From the NCBI GenBank assembly GCA_021740625.1, contig JAIOZK010000007.1, positions 62,001 to 126,000 on the forward strand: 64,000 nt of DNA, in the 5' to 3' direction. Made by a program: the position numbers and the translations under genes. Positions 18,633 through 27,202 of this stretch are shown here, piece after piece. How positions within the stretch are numbered: position 1 is the stretch's first letter; each line of letters opens with the position of its first letter. This DNA is from Bacteroidales bacterium. GTDB lineage: Bacteria > Bacteroidota > Bacteroidia > Bacteroidales > JAIOZK01. A model generated the notes under the pieces. It searched no databases and was not told where the DNA came from. It was given only the letters and a program-made list of their open reading frames with translations.

Positions 18633-20366
18633 ATGATTTCTGATCAAGAGAACATGTCTGAAGACCTTATCACAATTCAAGATCTGAGTGTAAACTTCAA
18701 CACAGAGGGTGAGAAGGTAAAGGCAGTTGATCACATAGATTTTAATATCAAAAGGGGCCAGATCCTGGGCATCGTTGGTGAATCCGGTTCAGGGAAATCC
18801 GTGACAGCGCTCTCCATCCTGAAATTGATACAGGATCCCGGAAAGATCGCTTCCGGCAAAATTCTATATTACAAAAAGGGGTATAATGCAGTTGATCTGC
18901 TGAAACTGCCTGAAAATGAAATGCAGCATTACCGCGGGAACGAGATTTCCATGATCTTCCAGGAGCCCATGACTTCGTTGAACCCGGTATATAAGTGCGG
19001 GAAACAGGTGGCAGAACCCATACTCACACACAAAAAGAAAAGCAAATCGGCAGCGAAAAAAAGAAGCATTGAATTGTTCAGGGAGTTGAAACTGCCCAGG
19101 CCGGAAAAGATTTGGGATCAGTATCCACATGAATTGTCAGGCGGGCAGAAACAAAGGGTCATGATCGCCATGGCCATGGCTTGCGAACCTGCCCTGCTGA
19201 TTGCAGATGAACCCACCACGGCCCTGGATGTTACCGTGCAAAAATCCATCCTTGAAAACCTGCAGGAACTCAGCAGCCGGCACGGAATGAGCATTTTGTT
19301 TATCACCCACGACCTGGGAGTTATTGCTGAACTGGCAGACGAAGTGCTCATCATGTACAAAGGAAAGATCGTAGAACAAGGCGCAACGCACAAAGTTTTT
19401 CATGGCCCCGAACATCCTTATACGAAAGGATTGCTGGCCTGCCGGCCTGAAATGGACACCCATACCAGGCGCTTGCCTACCGTTGCCGACTTCATGAATG
19501 CGAATACACCGGCACAAAATACCTCCTACCCACAAAAACAAAGTAAAAAGGATTTTTCATCTGCGGATGACCTGGTGCGCACAAAAAACCTGAGCAAAGT
19601 TTTTAAACTAAAATCAGGCCTGTTCCAAAAGGCAGAGTTCATCAGGGCTATTGACCGGATCAATCTGGCGGTAAAGCGAGGAGAAACCCTGGGTTTGGTT
19701 GGAGAGTCAGGATGCGGAAAAACCACCCTGGGCCGCACCATCCTCCGGCTAATTGATGCCACGGAAGGGGATGTTTTTTTCAGGGAATTCAACCTGACCC
19801 ACTTAAAATCCGGGGAACTCCGTAAACTGAGAAAAAAAATACAGATCATTTTCCAGGATCCTTATTCTTCCCTGAACCCGAGAATATCCATTGGCTCGGC
19901 CATCAAAGAGCCGATGAAGGTTTTCGGACTGCACGCTTCCGACAAAGCAAGAAAACAAAAAGCGCTTGATCTGCTGGAAAGAGTAGGTCTTGAAAAAGGC
20001 CATTACAACCGATATCCCCATGAGTTCAGTGGTGGGCAACGGCAGCGGATCAGCATTGCACGTGCCCTGGCCGTGGAGCCCGAATTCATTGTATGCGATG
20101 AAAGTGTTTCCGCCCTGGATGTTTCTGTGCAGGCACAGATCCTGAACTTGCTGAATGACCTGAAAGATGAATTCGGCTTTTCTTATATTTTCATTTCACA
20201 CGATCTATCCGTCGTGAAATACATGTCGGATCGCATCGCGGTAATGAAAGACGGGAAAATTCTGGAAACCGGACAGGCAGATGAAATATATAAAAAGCCA
20301 GAGACGAAATATACAAAAGAATTGATAAAATCCATTCCCATGGCAAATCCGACCTTGAATAAATAA
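18633..20366 (+). CDS. fused dipeptide/oligopeptide ABC transporter ATPase (DppD-DppF type)
   Basis: A 577-aa protein with two complete ABC ATPase units. Unit 1: Walker A GESGSGKS, signature LSGGQKQR, Walker B LLIADEPTTALD, then the oligopeptide-family tail (HPYTKGLLACRPEMD). Unit 2: Walker A GESGCGKTTLGR, signature FSGGQRQR, Walker B FIVCDESVSALD. It is a cytoplasmic energising subunit for peptide (or nickel/opine) uptake; no permease or binding protein lies in the window, so it must work with distant partners. Start may be 18633 or the ATG at 18654. Confidence 0.92.
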   Translation: MISDQENMSEDLITIQDLSVNFNTEGEKVKAVDHIDFNIKRGQILGIVGESGSGKSVTALSILKLIQDPGKIASGKILYYKKGYNAVDLLKLPENEMQHYRGNEISMIFQEPMTSLNPVYKCGKQVAEPILTHKKKSKSAAKKRSIELFRELKLPRPEKIWDQYPHELSGGQKQRVMIAMAMACEPALLIADEPTTALDVTVQKSILENLQELSSRHGMSILFITHDLGVIAELADEVLIMYKGKIVEQGATHKVFHGPEHPYTKGLLACRPEMDTHTRRLPTVADFMNANTPAQNTSYPQKQSKKDFSSADDLVRTKNLSKVFKLKSGLFQKAEFIRAIDRINLAVKRGETLGLVGESGCGKTTLGRTILRLIDATEGDVFFREFNLTHLKSGELRKLRKKIQIIFQDPYSSLNPRISIGSAIKEPMKVFGLHASDKARKQKALDLLERVGLEKGHYNRYPHEFSGGQRQRISIARALAVEPEFIVCDESVSALDVSVQAQILNLLNDLKDEFGFSYIFISHDLSVVKYMSDRIAVMKDGKILETGQADEIYKKPETKYTKELIKSIPMANPTLNK

Positions 20367-20368
20367 TC

Positions 20369-20443
20369 CTACATCAGATTTGAAAGCTCCCTATGACGTC
20401 CTACAGTTGCTTTTAAATGTTTGACAAAATCACGACGTTTCAT
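20369..20443 (-). pseudogene. collapsed hicA (YcfA-type) toxin remnant
   Basis: A 24-codon frame joins MKRRDFVKHLKA, the standard N terminus of HicA/YcfA toxins, directly to TVGRHRELSNLM, which matches the conserved late part of the same family. The roughly 25-30 residues between these segments, including the active-site His strand, are missing, so the gene appears to have suffered an internal deletion and C-terminal loss. Its ATG overlaps a TGA of an upstream frame (tgATG), as in two-gene toxin-antitoxin operons; I do not recognise that upstream frame. Confidence 0.6.
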
Positions 20444-20631
20444 CAGGCAATATTAAGTATCCTCTTTATAATCTTACGTCCCTGATACATATTTAAGGTA
20501 TGTTCACGGTGATAATCAATTCTACAATCTATAAAGTGAAGACAAATAAAAACCTTACAGCAAAACCATTAAAAATACCTGGCTTTTTTGATCAAATGAA
20601 TTAAATTTGTTGCATTGTAATATTGAAAGTA

Positions 20632-20862
20632 ATGGCAACAGTAATTATAGATACAAATTCAGAAGAAGCATAAAAAATGCTTGAGTTCTTGAAAACAACC
20701 AGATACGCTAAAGTATTCGAAGAAAAAATTCCTAATGAAGAAACAGAAGAAGCGATAAATGAGTTGAAAGAAGGACAGGTTAATACTTATAAATCAGCGA
20801 GTGAACTTATTAACAAGTTGGCCAGCATGGTGGAGATCGATGAAAAATACATGACAAAATGA
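20632..20862 (+). pseudogene. RelB/DUF2683-like antitoxin with in-frame stop
   Basis: Read from the ATG at 20632 the frame gives MATVIIDTNSEEA, a TAA at 20671-20673, and then continues in the same frame as KMLEFLKTTRYAKVFEEKIP to a stop at 20862. The joined reading has the N terminus and layout of small antitoxins that pair with YafQ/RelE toxins. Either a nonsense mutation killed the gene or translation restarts at the ATG at 20677 (61 aa, lacking the DNA-binding N terminus). The stop overlaps an ATG (20859) as in TA operons, but the following frame closes after seven codons. Confidence 0.6.
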
Positions 20863-20873
20863 AAAAACTATTT

Positions 20874-21700
20874 GTTTTTTAAAACAAATTTCTTATTATC
20901 GCGTTTAAATTATATAACGCTCTGGGCAACGTATTCTCAATTCTTCATAAAAATAGCGAGAATGCCGACCCTAGGGCTTTTTTATTTTAAATAAACATGA
21001 AAAAGAAAACAGCAATTTTAGTAGACGGTGGATTTTTTCTAAAAAGATATCGTTCGATACATAAAATAAAAAAACTTGATCCCGTCCGAACAGCCTCAGA
21101 TTTATGGGAAATGTGTTTAAAACATTTGACACAAGCAAAAGGTGAAACATTTGATTTATACAGGATATTCTATTATGACTGTTTACCTTATGAGAAAAAG
21201 CAACATAATCCAATTACAGGAAAATCTATTGACTTTTCTAAGACTGACCAAAACAAATTTCAATGTGAATTCTTCAGTGAATTAAAGAAAAAAAGGAAGG
21301 TAGCACTGAGATTAGGTATTTTAGAAGACAGAAATCGTTGGATTATTAAACCTTCTAAAACAAAAGACTTACTTGCAAAGAAAATTCAAATAGACGATTT
21401 GACAGAAGATGATGTTCTATTCGATTTTAGTCAAAAAATGGTTGATATAAAAATAGGATTAGATATTGCCTCTATTACATTGAAAAAACAAGTTGAACAG
21501 ATAATTCTAGTTTCAGGAGATAGTGATTTTGTTCCTGCAGCTAAATTAGCAAGAAGAGAAGGAATTGATTTCTTGCTTGATCCAATGTGGAACCCAATAA
21601 AACCTCATTTATTTGAACACATTGATGGGTTAGTCTCAAAAATCAAGAAACCCCTTAACCACGCTGGCTAATACACGCTGTATATGTTAATGAGTCCAGG
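20874..21700. mobile_element. possible AT-rich insertion carrying a NYN gene
   Basis: The toxin-like frame starting at 20859 stops after MKKLFVF, and the rest of a YafQ-like toxin appears in frame-compatible form after about 21703. The interval holds only the NYN-domain gene, is very AT-rich, and has weakly similar inverted ends (attatataacgctctg on the left; cgctgtatatgttaat on the right, reading outward). Exact ends and target-site duplication are not resolved. This is a hypothesis, not a defined element. Confidence 0.35.
20997..21671 (+). CDS. NYN-domain (PIN-like) nuclease family protein
   Basis: A 224-aa protein with the LabA/NYN signature: AILVDGGFFLKRY at residues 5-17, an internal acidic region, and ILVSGDSDFVPAAKLARREG near 165-185. 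The three conserved Asp residues expected to hold metal in PIN-like nucleases are present (D10, D172 and D174 approximately). A ribonuclease role is inferred from the family. The gene is markedly AT-rich and lysine-rich compared with the adjacent rnr and ABC genes, a sign of recent transfer. It lies between parts of a broken toxin-antitoxin locus. Confidence 0.8.
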   Translation: MKKKTAILVDGGFFLKRYRSIHKIKKLDPVRTASDLWEMCLKHLTQAKGETFDLYRIFYYDCLPYEKKQHNPITGKSIDFSKTDQNKFQCEFFSELKKKRKVALRLGILEDRNRWIIKPSKTKDLLAKKIQIDDLTEDDVLFDFSQKMVDIKIGLDIASITLKKQVEQIILVSGDSDFVPAAKLARREGIDFLLDPMWNPIKPHLFEHIDGLVSKIKKPLNHAG

Positions 21701-21837
21701 GTTTTACCCATAAGTTTGAAAAAGATTTTGTTAAATGTGCCAAACGAAAATACGATCTGAAACAGATTGAACAAGTTATTTTAACCTTTCATAGCAAATT
21801 TCCCTTCCTCCCTGATTATGCTTACCTTTACATTTAA
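21694..21837 (+). pseudogene. YafQ/RelE-like toxin fragment
   Basis: A 47-codon open frame with no start codon, preceded by TGA at 21691. Its core KFEKDFVKCAKRKYDLKQIE followed by QVILTF matches the first two helices of YafQ-type mRNA interferase toxins (pattern FEKD-K-KRGYDL-L-VI). The catalytic C-terminal half is absent; the short tail LPDYAYLYI ends in TAA. Together with the antitoxin-like gene at 20632 it suggests one TA module whose toxin gene was split or rearranged around the NYN gene. Confidence 0.5.
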
Positions 21838-21847
21838 CACATAAGAT

Positions 21848-24001
21848 ATGGCGCGAAAGAAAAGAAAAAAGAAAAGCGGAAAGAAAAACACCCTGGCCTA
21901 CAACATCCTGGGTATATTTGGCAAAAATCCTTACAAAACATTCAATTATAAACAGGTAGCTGCCGCGCTTGGCGTAAAAGACAAAACCAGCAAAGACCTG
22001 GTCGATAAGATCATGATCGACCTGGCCGGGGCGGGAGAGATCCTGGAAACCAGAAAAGGCAAATACAAGCTGAATCCTGAAAAACTGGATGATTTTGCCG
22101 GCAAACGTTACATCACCGGGATCGTCGACATGATGCAAACCGGTAAAGCCTATATCGTTTCTGATGAAATAGGAGAAGACGTTTTTATTTCAGCCAACAA
22201 TACCTACCATGCCCTGAACAAAGACAAAGTGAAAGTATTGCTTTTCCCACAGCGGAAAGGCAGAAAAACGGAAGGACAGATCGTTGAAGTAATTGAAAGG
22301 AAAAAAAAGCAATATGTGGGAACCATTGAAATATCTCATCATTATGCTTTTGTAATCCCCGATCATAAATCCACACATGTGGATATTTTTATTCCTGAGA
22401 ATAAGCAGAAAGATGCAAAAAATGGTCAAAAGGTTATTTGCAAAATCACCGACTGGCCGGAACATGCAAAAAATCCCTTCGGTGAAGTTATTCATGTGCT
22501 GGGAAAACCCGGGGAACACAATGTGGAAATGGAATCCATACTGGCGGAATATGAGTTTCCGCTTGGATTCCCAAAACATTTGGAAGATGAAGCCGCAAAA
22601 ATAAATGTTGGGATCCCCAAATCAGAGATCAGAAAAAGAAAAGATTTCAGGGATGTACTCACCCTCACCATCGACCCAAAAGATGCCAAGGATTTTGACG
22701 ATGCCCTTTCTCTCAGAAAACTCGAGAACGGAAATTACGAAGTCGGGATCCACATTGCCGATGTGTCCCATTATGTTAAACCCGATTCCATCATAGACAA
22801 AGAAGCTTTGTCAAGAGCTACTTCTATTTACCTGGTCGACCGGGTTATCCCCATGTTGCCCGAAAAACTATCCAACATGCTTTGCTCCCTGAGGCCCAGG
22901 GAGGAAAAACTGTGTTTCTCAGCAGTGTTTGAACTGGATGAGAAAGCCAAAGTGATCAAACAGTGGTTTGGAAAAACGATCATCAATAGCGATAAAAGAT
23001 TTAATTACGAAGAAGTGCAGGAGATCCTGGAAAAGGGAAAAGGGGAATTATCCGAGGAACTCATCACCCTGAATAAACTGGCAAAGACGCTGAGGTCAGC
23101 GCGTTTCAAGAAGGGTGCCATCAATTTCAAATCCCAGGAAGTGCGTTTTGATCTGGATGACGAAGGAAACCCGCTCAGCATATACATCAAAGAACAAAAA
23201 GATTCGAACAAGCTGATTGAGGAATTCATGTTGCTGGCTAATCGCAAAGTGGCCGAACTGATCGGCAAGAAGAAACCCAAAGAAAAAGCAAAAACCTTTG
23301 TGTACAGGATCCATGATCAACCAACACCGGAAAAGCTGAGCACCTTCGTGGAATTCGTGAACAAGCTGGGATACAAATTGAACCTCAACAACCAGCGCAG
23401 CCTGGCAAAATCATTCAACCAGTTGTTTGAACAAGTCGCCGGAAAAGGGGAGGAGCACATGATAGAAACCATTGCCATCCGCACCATGGCCAAAGCTGAA
23501 TATTCTACCGACAATATCGGGCATTATGGACTTGCATTTTCATATTATACTCATTTTACTTCCCCCATTCGCCGCTATCCTGATTTGATGGTTCACCGAT
23601 TGCTCGAGCGTTACCTGGATGGAAAAGATTCTGCCAACAAAACAGAATACGAAGATAAATGCATACACTCCTCCGAAATGGAAAGGAAGGCCCAGGAAGC
23701 AGAACGGGATTCTGTTAAATACAAACAGGCAGAATACCTGCTGGATAAGATCGGTCAGGAATTCGAGGCATTGATATCGGGCGTGAGCAAATGGGGCGTA
23801 TACGCTGAAATTATTGGAAACAAATGCGAGGGCATGATCAGGCTGAAAGACCTGGAAGATGATTTTTATTATCTGGATGAAGACAACTACCGTGTGATCG
23901 GTCAACGCTACGGATACACATATAAACTGGGTGATCAGATCAGGATACGGGTAAAAAAGATAGACCTTTCCAGGAAACAGATGGATTTTGAACTTGCCTG
24001 A
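21848..24001 (+). CDS. rnr: ribonuclease R
   Basis: A 717-aa 3'-5' exoribonuclease. A lysine-rich N terminus and winged-helix region are followed by cold-shock domains (ITGIVDMMQTGKAYIV), the RNB catalytic domain with DPKDAKDFDDALSL (acidic metal ligands), HIADVSHYV and the highly conserved HYTHFTSPIRRYPDL-type segment (YTHFTSPIRRYPD), and a C-terminal S1 domain (ALISGVSKWGVYAEI). It degrades structured RNA and rRNA fragments. Length is typical for Bacteroidota RNase R. Confidence 0.95.
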   Translation: MARKKRKKKSGKKNTLAYNILGIFGKNPYKTFNYKQVAAALGVKDKTSKDLVDKIMIDLAGAGEILETRKGKYKLNPEKLDDFAGKRYITGIVDMMQTGKAYIVSDEIGEDVFISANNTYHALNKDKVKVLLFPQRKGRKTEGQIVEVIERKKKQYVGTIEISHHYAFVIPDHKSTHVDIFIPENKQKDAKNGQKVICKITDWPEHAKNPFGEVIHVLGKPGEHNVEMESILAEYEFPLGFPKHLEDEAAKINVGIPKSEIRKRKDFRDVLTLTIDPKDAKDFDDALSLRKLENGNYEVGIHIADVSHYVKPDSIIDKEALSRATSIYLVDRVIPMLPEKLSNMLCSLRPREEKLCFSAVFELDEKAKVIKQWFGKTIINSDKRFNYEEVQEILEKGKGELSEELITLNKLAKTLRSARFKKGAINFKSQEVRFDLDDEGNPLSIYIKEQKDSNKLIEEFMLLANRKVAELIGKKKPKEKAKTFVYRIHDQPTPEKLSTFVEFVNKLGYKLNLNNQRSLAKSFNQLFEQVAGKGEEHMIETIAIRTMAKAEYSTDNIGHYGLAFSYYTHFTSPIRRYPDLMVHRLLERYLDGKDSANKTEYEDKCIHSSEMERKAQEAERDSVKYKQAEYLLDKIGQEFEALISGVSKWGVYAEIIGNKCEGMIRLKDLEDDFYYLDEDNYRVIGQRYGYTYKLGDQIRIRVKKIDLSRKQMDFELA

Positions 24002-24038
24002 TCTTTTCTGAAGCTGCTGAATTTTCTTGCCAATTCAG

Positions 24039-24218
24039 TTATTTTCTGGCTTTATCCGACAACAGTGTTACAAATAATCCAATCAAGGGGCTAAAAACAA
24101 AGCTGATAAAAAATGACCATTCAACCCCTATTTTTCTGCTTTTTCCCATGGTTTCCGATATCACAAGGGACAATGCATACCAAATAACGAAAGCGATAAC
24201 AACGATTATTTCTTCCAT
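24039..24218 (-). CDS. small two-helix membrane protein
   Basis: A 59-aa reading frame starting 3 bases after the stop of the PepSY gene, so it is probably the last gene of that operon. Two hydrophobic segments (about 3-20, IIVVIAFVIWYALSLVI, and 35-53, SFFISFVFSPLIGLFVTLL) are joined by a short basic loop and followed by a basic tail (SDKARK). The spacing, codon use and membrane layout support a real gene. Function unknown. Confidence 0.6.
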   Translation of the reverse strand: MEEIIVVIAFVIWYALSLVISETMGKSRKIGVEWSFFISFVFSPLIGLFVTLLSDKARK

Positions 24219-24220
24219 GT

Positions 24221-24778
24221 TTAGATTATTTTGTAAAAAACCAGTACAAATATGATGGGTATGATGATACCCAGTATGGTCAGCCAGGCACCCCTCCCTG
24301 TAATCCCTTTCTTTCCTTTCAAAATGAACAAACCCGAAATCGCCAGGACGATCAGGGCGCCTGCAAATATGTCCGAATACCAGGTCCAGTATATCATGGG
24401 GTCATAATGCAAATCGGTGGTTTCTTTGAACAGGAACCTGGGGATCTTTTTGTTGATCGTTCCTTTGCCTGTTGTTCTGTCGATCAAAACTTCCCCGTCG
24501 ATGATGAATATTTTAATATAGCGATCGTTGGGCACAAAGTGTTTTCTGTAATTTCCCTCTTCTCCATTTCGCCTGAGTACCTCCTTAAGATAATCTGCAG
24601 TTACTTCCTTTTCCGGATCGATGCTGATCTCCTTTTTTTCATGTTTGTACCTGGGATCCCAGTCTTCCAGGTGATTGATGGCAATTCCGGATATAGAATA
24701 GATGATGGTCATTCCAACGAAAAAATATCCGAAATCGCGGTGAATGACCCTGTTCCATTTTCTCCATTTAAATCCCAT
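24221..24778 (-). CDS. PepSY-associated membrane protein
   Basis: A 185-aa inner-membrane protein. It opens with a basic stretch and a helix containing HRDFGYFFVGMTIIYSISG, the hallmark of PepSY-TM proteins (His near the membrane face), then has an extracytoplasmic domain and two C-terminal helices (~120-145 and 158-182) before IIF. Related proteins occur with iron uptake and flavin-dependent reductases; here no TonB receptor is adjacent. The neighbouring upstream gene encodes a metal-ligand-rich lipoprotein. Confidence 0.75.
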   Translation of the reverse strand: MGFKWRKWNRVIHRDFGYFFVGMTIIYSISGIAINHLEDWDPRYKHEKKEISIDPEKEVTADYLKEVLRRNGEEGNYRKHFVPNDRYIKIFIIDGEVLIDRTTGKGTINKKIPRFLFKETTDLHYDPMIYWTWYSDIFAGALIVLAISGLFILKGKKGITGRGAWLTILGIIIPIIFVLVFYKII

Positions 24779-24800
24779 ATTACTTTATGATTGATAGTGT

Positions 24801-24948
24801 ACTACCCCGCCGCAGAGCAGCGGAGTATCAAAAGAAAAAACTTGTCCGCCTTCTGGCGGATTAAATTGCGCCCCAAGGGGCGGGGAACCTAACTGCCCTG
24901 CCTGGCCGGCAGGCAAGTTAAACCCTTGTCCGCCTACTGGCGGATTAA
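24801..24948. repeat. GC-rich modular palindromic repeat (copy 1)
   Basis: A chain of small palindromes: ccgccgcagagcagcgg, cttgtccgccttctggcgg, gcgccccaaggggcggggaac, ctgcctggccggcaggcaag and a second cttgtccgcctactggcgg. The same modules recur at 42966-43040 and, in near-complete form on the opposite strand, at 54698-54808. It is intergenic in all three places and behaves like a REP-type family. Confidence 0.75.
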
Positions 24949-25006
24949 AAAAGGCTGACCCAAATTTTGGTAAATGAGGCAGCCTTGATTTTAATTGTTT
25001 TCCGTT

Positions 25007-25621
25007 TTATCCTTCTATTTCTTTATCCTTTTTTGATTTGTAATTGGTACAAACAATGGAATAAAATGAAAGATGGTCATTACCGCTTTCTTTAATTTGC
25101 TGGCGGTATTTTTTAATCTGTTCCATGCCTTCAATATGCAATCCCTGGTCGGCTTCTTCGCCCATTTTACTGCCTTCATGACCACTGCCATCACCTTTGT
25201 GTTCCCCCTCATGCATTTCACCTTCCTCGGCGTGCATCATCAGTTCATTTTCCCATTCTGTCAGGTAAGCTTCATCGATCCGCAATTCATCCACAATACC
25301 TTCAACAGCAACATAACTTCCTTCCATATCGGTATTGAAACTATCCATGTCTTCACCGGTGACTACTTTCACCCTTCCGTCGGTACCCTCATCAATGATG
25401 AACATACGTTTACCGCCATGCTGACAAACATGGTCGACAGTACCATAGAGAACGATCATTTCACCAACAAGATCGCCGGCTTTTTCTTCAAAATTGGCAA
25501 CTGTAACTTTTACGGGTGCCTGGTATTCTGCTTCCTGCGAAGTATTATCTTTTTTTTGCTGGTTGCCGCAGGAAATCATAAATGCTGCCGATATCAGTAT
25601 CAATAATAAATTTCTATACAT
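25007..25621 (-). CDS. OB-fold lipoprotein with His/Met/Glu-rich segment
   Basis: A 204-aa lipoprotein (lipobox Cys18, FMISCGNQ). Residues ~36-115 fit an OB-fold of the periplasmic DUF4920/tRNA_anti-like type (VKVTVANFEEKAGDLVGE, VVTGEDMDSF, YVAVEGIV). A CxH motif lies in HVCQHGGKR (64-72), and residues 128-160 are unusually rich in His, Met, Glu and Gly (MMHAEEGEMHEGEHKGDG), which suggests binding of a soft or transition metal. The C terminus has a helix and one more Cys. Last gene after the MORN gene, 66 bp apart. Confidence 0.65.
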   Translation of the reverse strand: MYRNLLLILISAAFMISCGNQQKKDNTSQEAEYQAPVKVTVANFEEKAGDLVGEMIVLYGTVDHVCQHGGKRMFIIDEGTDGRVKVVTGEDMDSFNTDMEGSYVAVEGIVDELRIDEAYLTEWENELMMHAEEGEMHEGEHKGDGSGHEGSKMGEEADQGLHIEGMEQIKKYRQQIKESGNDHLSFYSIVCTNYKSKKDKEIEG

Positions 25622-25687
25622 AATTCCTCCTGTTAATTGATTTAGTGTGCAAACATAAAAAAATTTATTAATTAAATTCCTTGTTTT

Positions 25688-27190
25688 TTACTCAACAGAT
25701 ACTTTTATGCCATCATATTTTGTTTCTTTTCCCTGTTGATAATCTATACGCAATAATATTTCTCCCGCTGCACTGTATTTTTTCCATTCACCATCTTTTC
25801 TCCCCATCACATAATAACCCTCATCTTTAATGTTGCCATTGGGCCAGTACCAGGTATGTTTTCCATTGGGATTGTCATCAATAAACCGGCCCTGGAAAAT
25901 CAGTTGTCCGCTGGAGTGATAATGTTTCCACATGCCGTTGCGTAAACCGTCAATATATTCCCCCTCAATTTTCACATCTCCATAGTCATAATACCAGAAT
26001 CCGTTTTCGAGTCCTTCGATATAGTCACCTTCAACAACTACATTTCCATATTCGTCGTATTCAGTCATCAGACCATCGGCCATTCCGTTTCGGTATGTTT
26101 CTTTTCTGAGCAAATTTCCATTTTCATAAAACCATTTCCATTCCCCAACATATTTTCCTTCATCATTAAAATTGCCAATTTGTTCCAGATTTCCACTCTC
26201 ATGATAATACTTCCATTCGCCCACTTTAATGTCATTTTTGTATTGGCCTTCTGTTTTCAGTTTTCCACTGTCATAATATTCTTTCCAGGAACCATTTCTT
26301 TCTCCCTTTTCTGTCATCGGGCCTTCTCCCACAACAACGCCATTCTTATAAACAATGGCATTTTCAATTTCACCTTTGAGTGTATATTGTTTTGTAACTC
26401 CCTCCTGTATGTCATCTTTAAAGGTAGCAACTGTTTTTAGTTTTCCATCGGGATAATATTCTTTCACGACATCCAGTTTGCGCAATTCTTCAGCATCTTT
26501 CTGCAATTCTCCATTCAGGTATTTTTCAGCCTTCAGCAAATTACCTTCTCTGTCGTAGGTTTTAAAATACCCATGTGGCTGTCCATGTTTATAATTCCCC
26601 TCCATTTTCACAACTTCATTGTTGTAAAATTCCTTCCAGGCTCCATGTCTTTTCTGTTGTTGATCGAAACGGTTGATTCTTTCCCGCCTGGTAATATAGC
26701 CCTTTTCATATTCTATCAGTGTGATGATCCGGCCATCTGCAGCATATTCTTTGGAAAGACCTTCTTCAATACCATTTTCAAAATAGACAATCTTTTTTAG
26801 TTTTCCACCGGGATAAAAATATTTCGTTGGACCTTCTTTAACATCATTTACAAACTGCTCTTCAATGATTTCGTTTTCACGGATAATTTTTCTGATGCCG
26901 TTCTTTTTCCCTTTTTCATAGTTTATCTCCATTAACAGTTCACCCTGCTCATTGTAAAATTTCCACAGGCTATCCAGTAAGAAATCTTTCCTGTTCCCTT
27001 CAGAAACCAGGGTACCTGCTTCATTGTAGGTTTTCCAGTATCCATCTGGTTTTCCGTTTACCATAATACCTTCACTCGATATTTTACCATTTTCATGATA
27101 AAACACCTTGTAATCTCCTTCAGGTTTTTCCTGTGAAAAAATAACGACAGGCCATACCGACAACAATATGATGAGTACTTTTTTGAACAT
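25688..27190 (-). CDS. secreted MORN-variant repeat protein (YwqK-like)
   Basis: A 500-aa protein with a signal peptide (VLIILLSVWPVVIFS) and more than a dozen ~23-residue MORN_2 repeats of the form YYESGNLxxxGxYxxGxxxGxWKxYY, for example EYYDSGKLKTEGQYKNDIK and WYWPNGNIKDEGYYVMGRK. Members are often labelled YwqK antitoxin-like, but here the signal peptide points to a periplasmic or surface repeat protein. It follows the hypothetical lipoprotein by 12 bp in the nadA operon. Ligand unknown. Confidence 0.8.
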   Translation of the reverse strand: MFKKVLIILLSVWPVVIFSQEKPEGDYKVFYHENGKISSEGIMVNGKPDGYWKTYNEAGTLVSEGNRKDFLLDSLWKFYNEQGELLMEINYEKGKKNGIRKIIRENEIIEEQFVNDVKEGPTKYFYPGGKLKKIVYFENGIEEGLSKEYAADGRIITLIEYEKGYITRRERINRFDQQQKRHGAWKEFYNNEVVKMEGNYKHGQPHGYFKTYDREGNLLKAEKYLNGELQKDAEELRKLDVVKEYYPDGKLKTVATFKDDIQEGVTKQYTLKGEIENAIVYKNGVVVGEGPMTEKGERNGSWKEYYDSGKLKTEGQYKNDIKVGEWKYYHESGNLEQIGNFNDEGKYVGEWKWFYENGNLLRKETYRNGMADGLMTEYDEYGNVVVEGDYIEGLENGFWYYDYGDVKIEGEYIDGLRNGMWKHYHSSGQLIFQGRFIDDNPNGKHTWYWPNGNIKDEGYYVMGRKDGEWKKYSAAGEILLRIDYQQGKETKYDGIKVSVE

Positions 27191-27202
27191 AGGTGTGTTT
27201 TC

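Noticed and set aside
20880-21700. Integron attC-like ends around the NYN gene
   Set aside because: The core sites GTTRRRY and RYYYAAC are not found in proper positions, and there is no integrase in the window.
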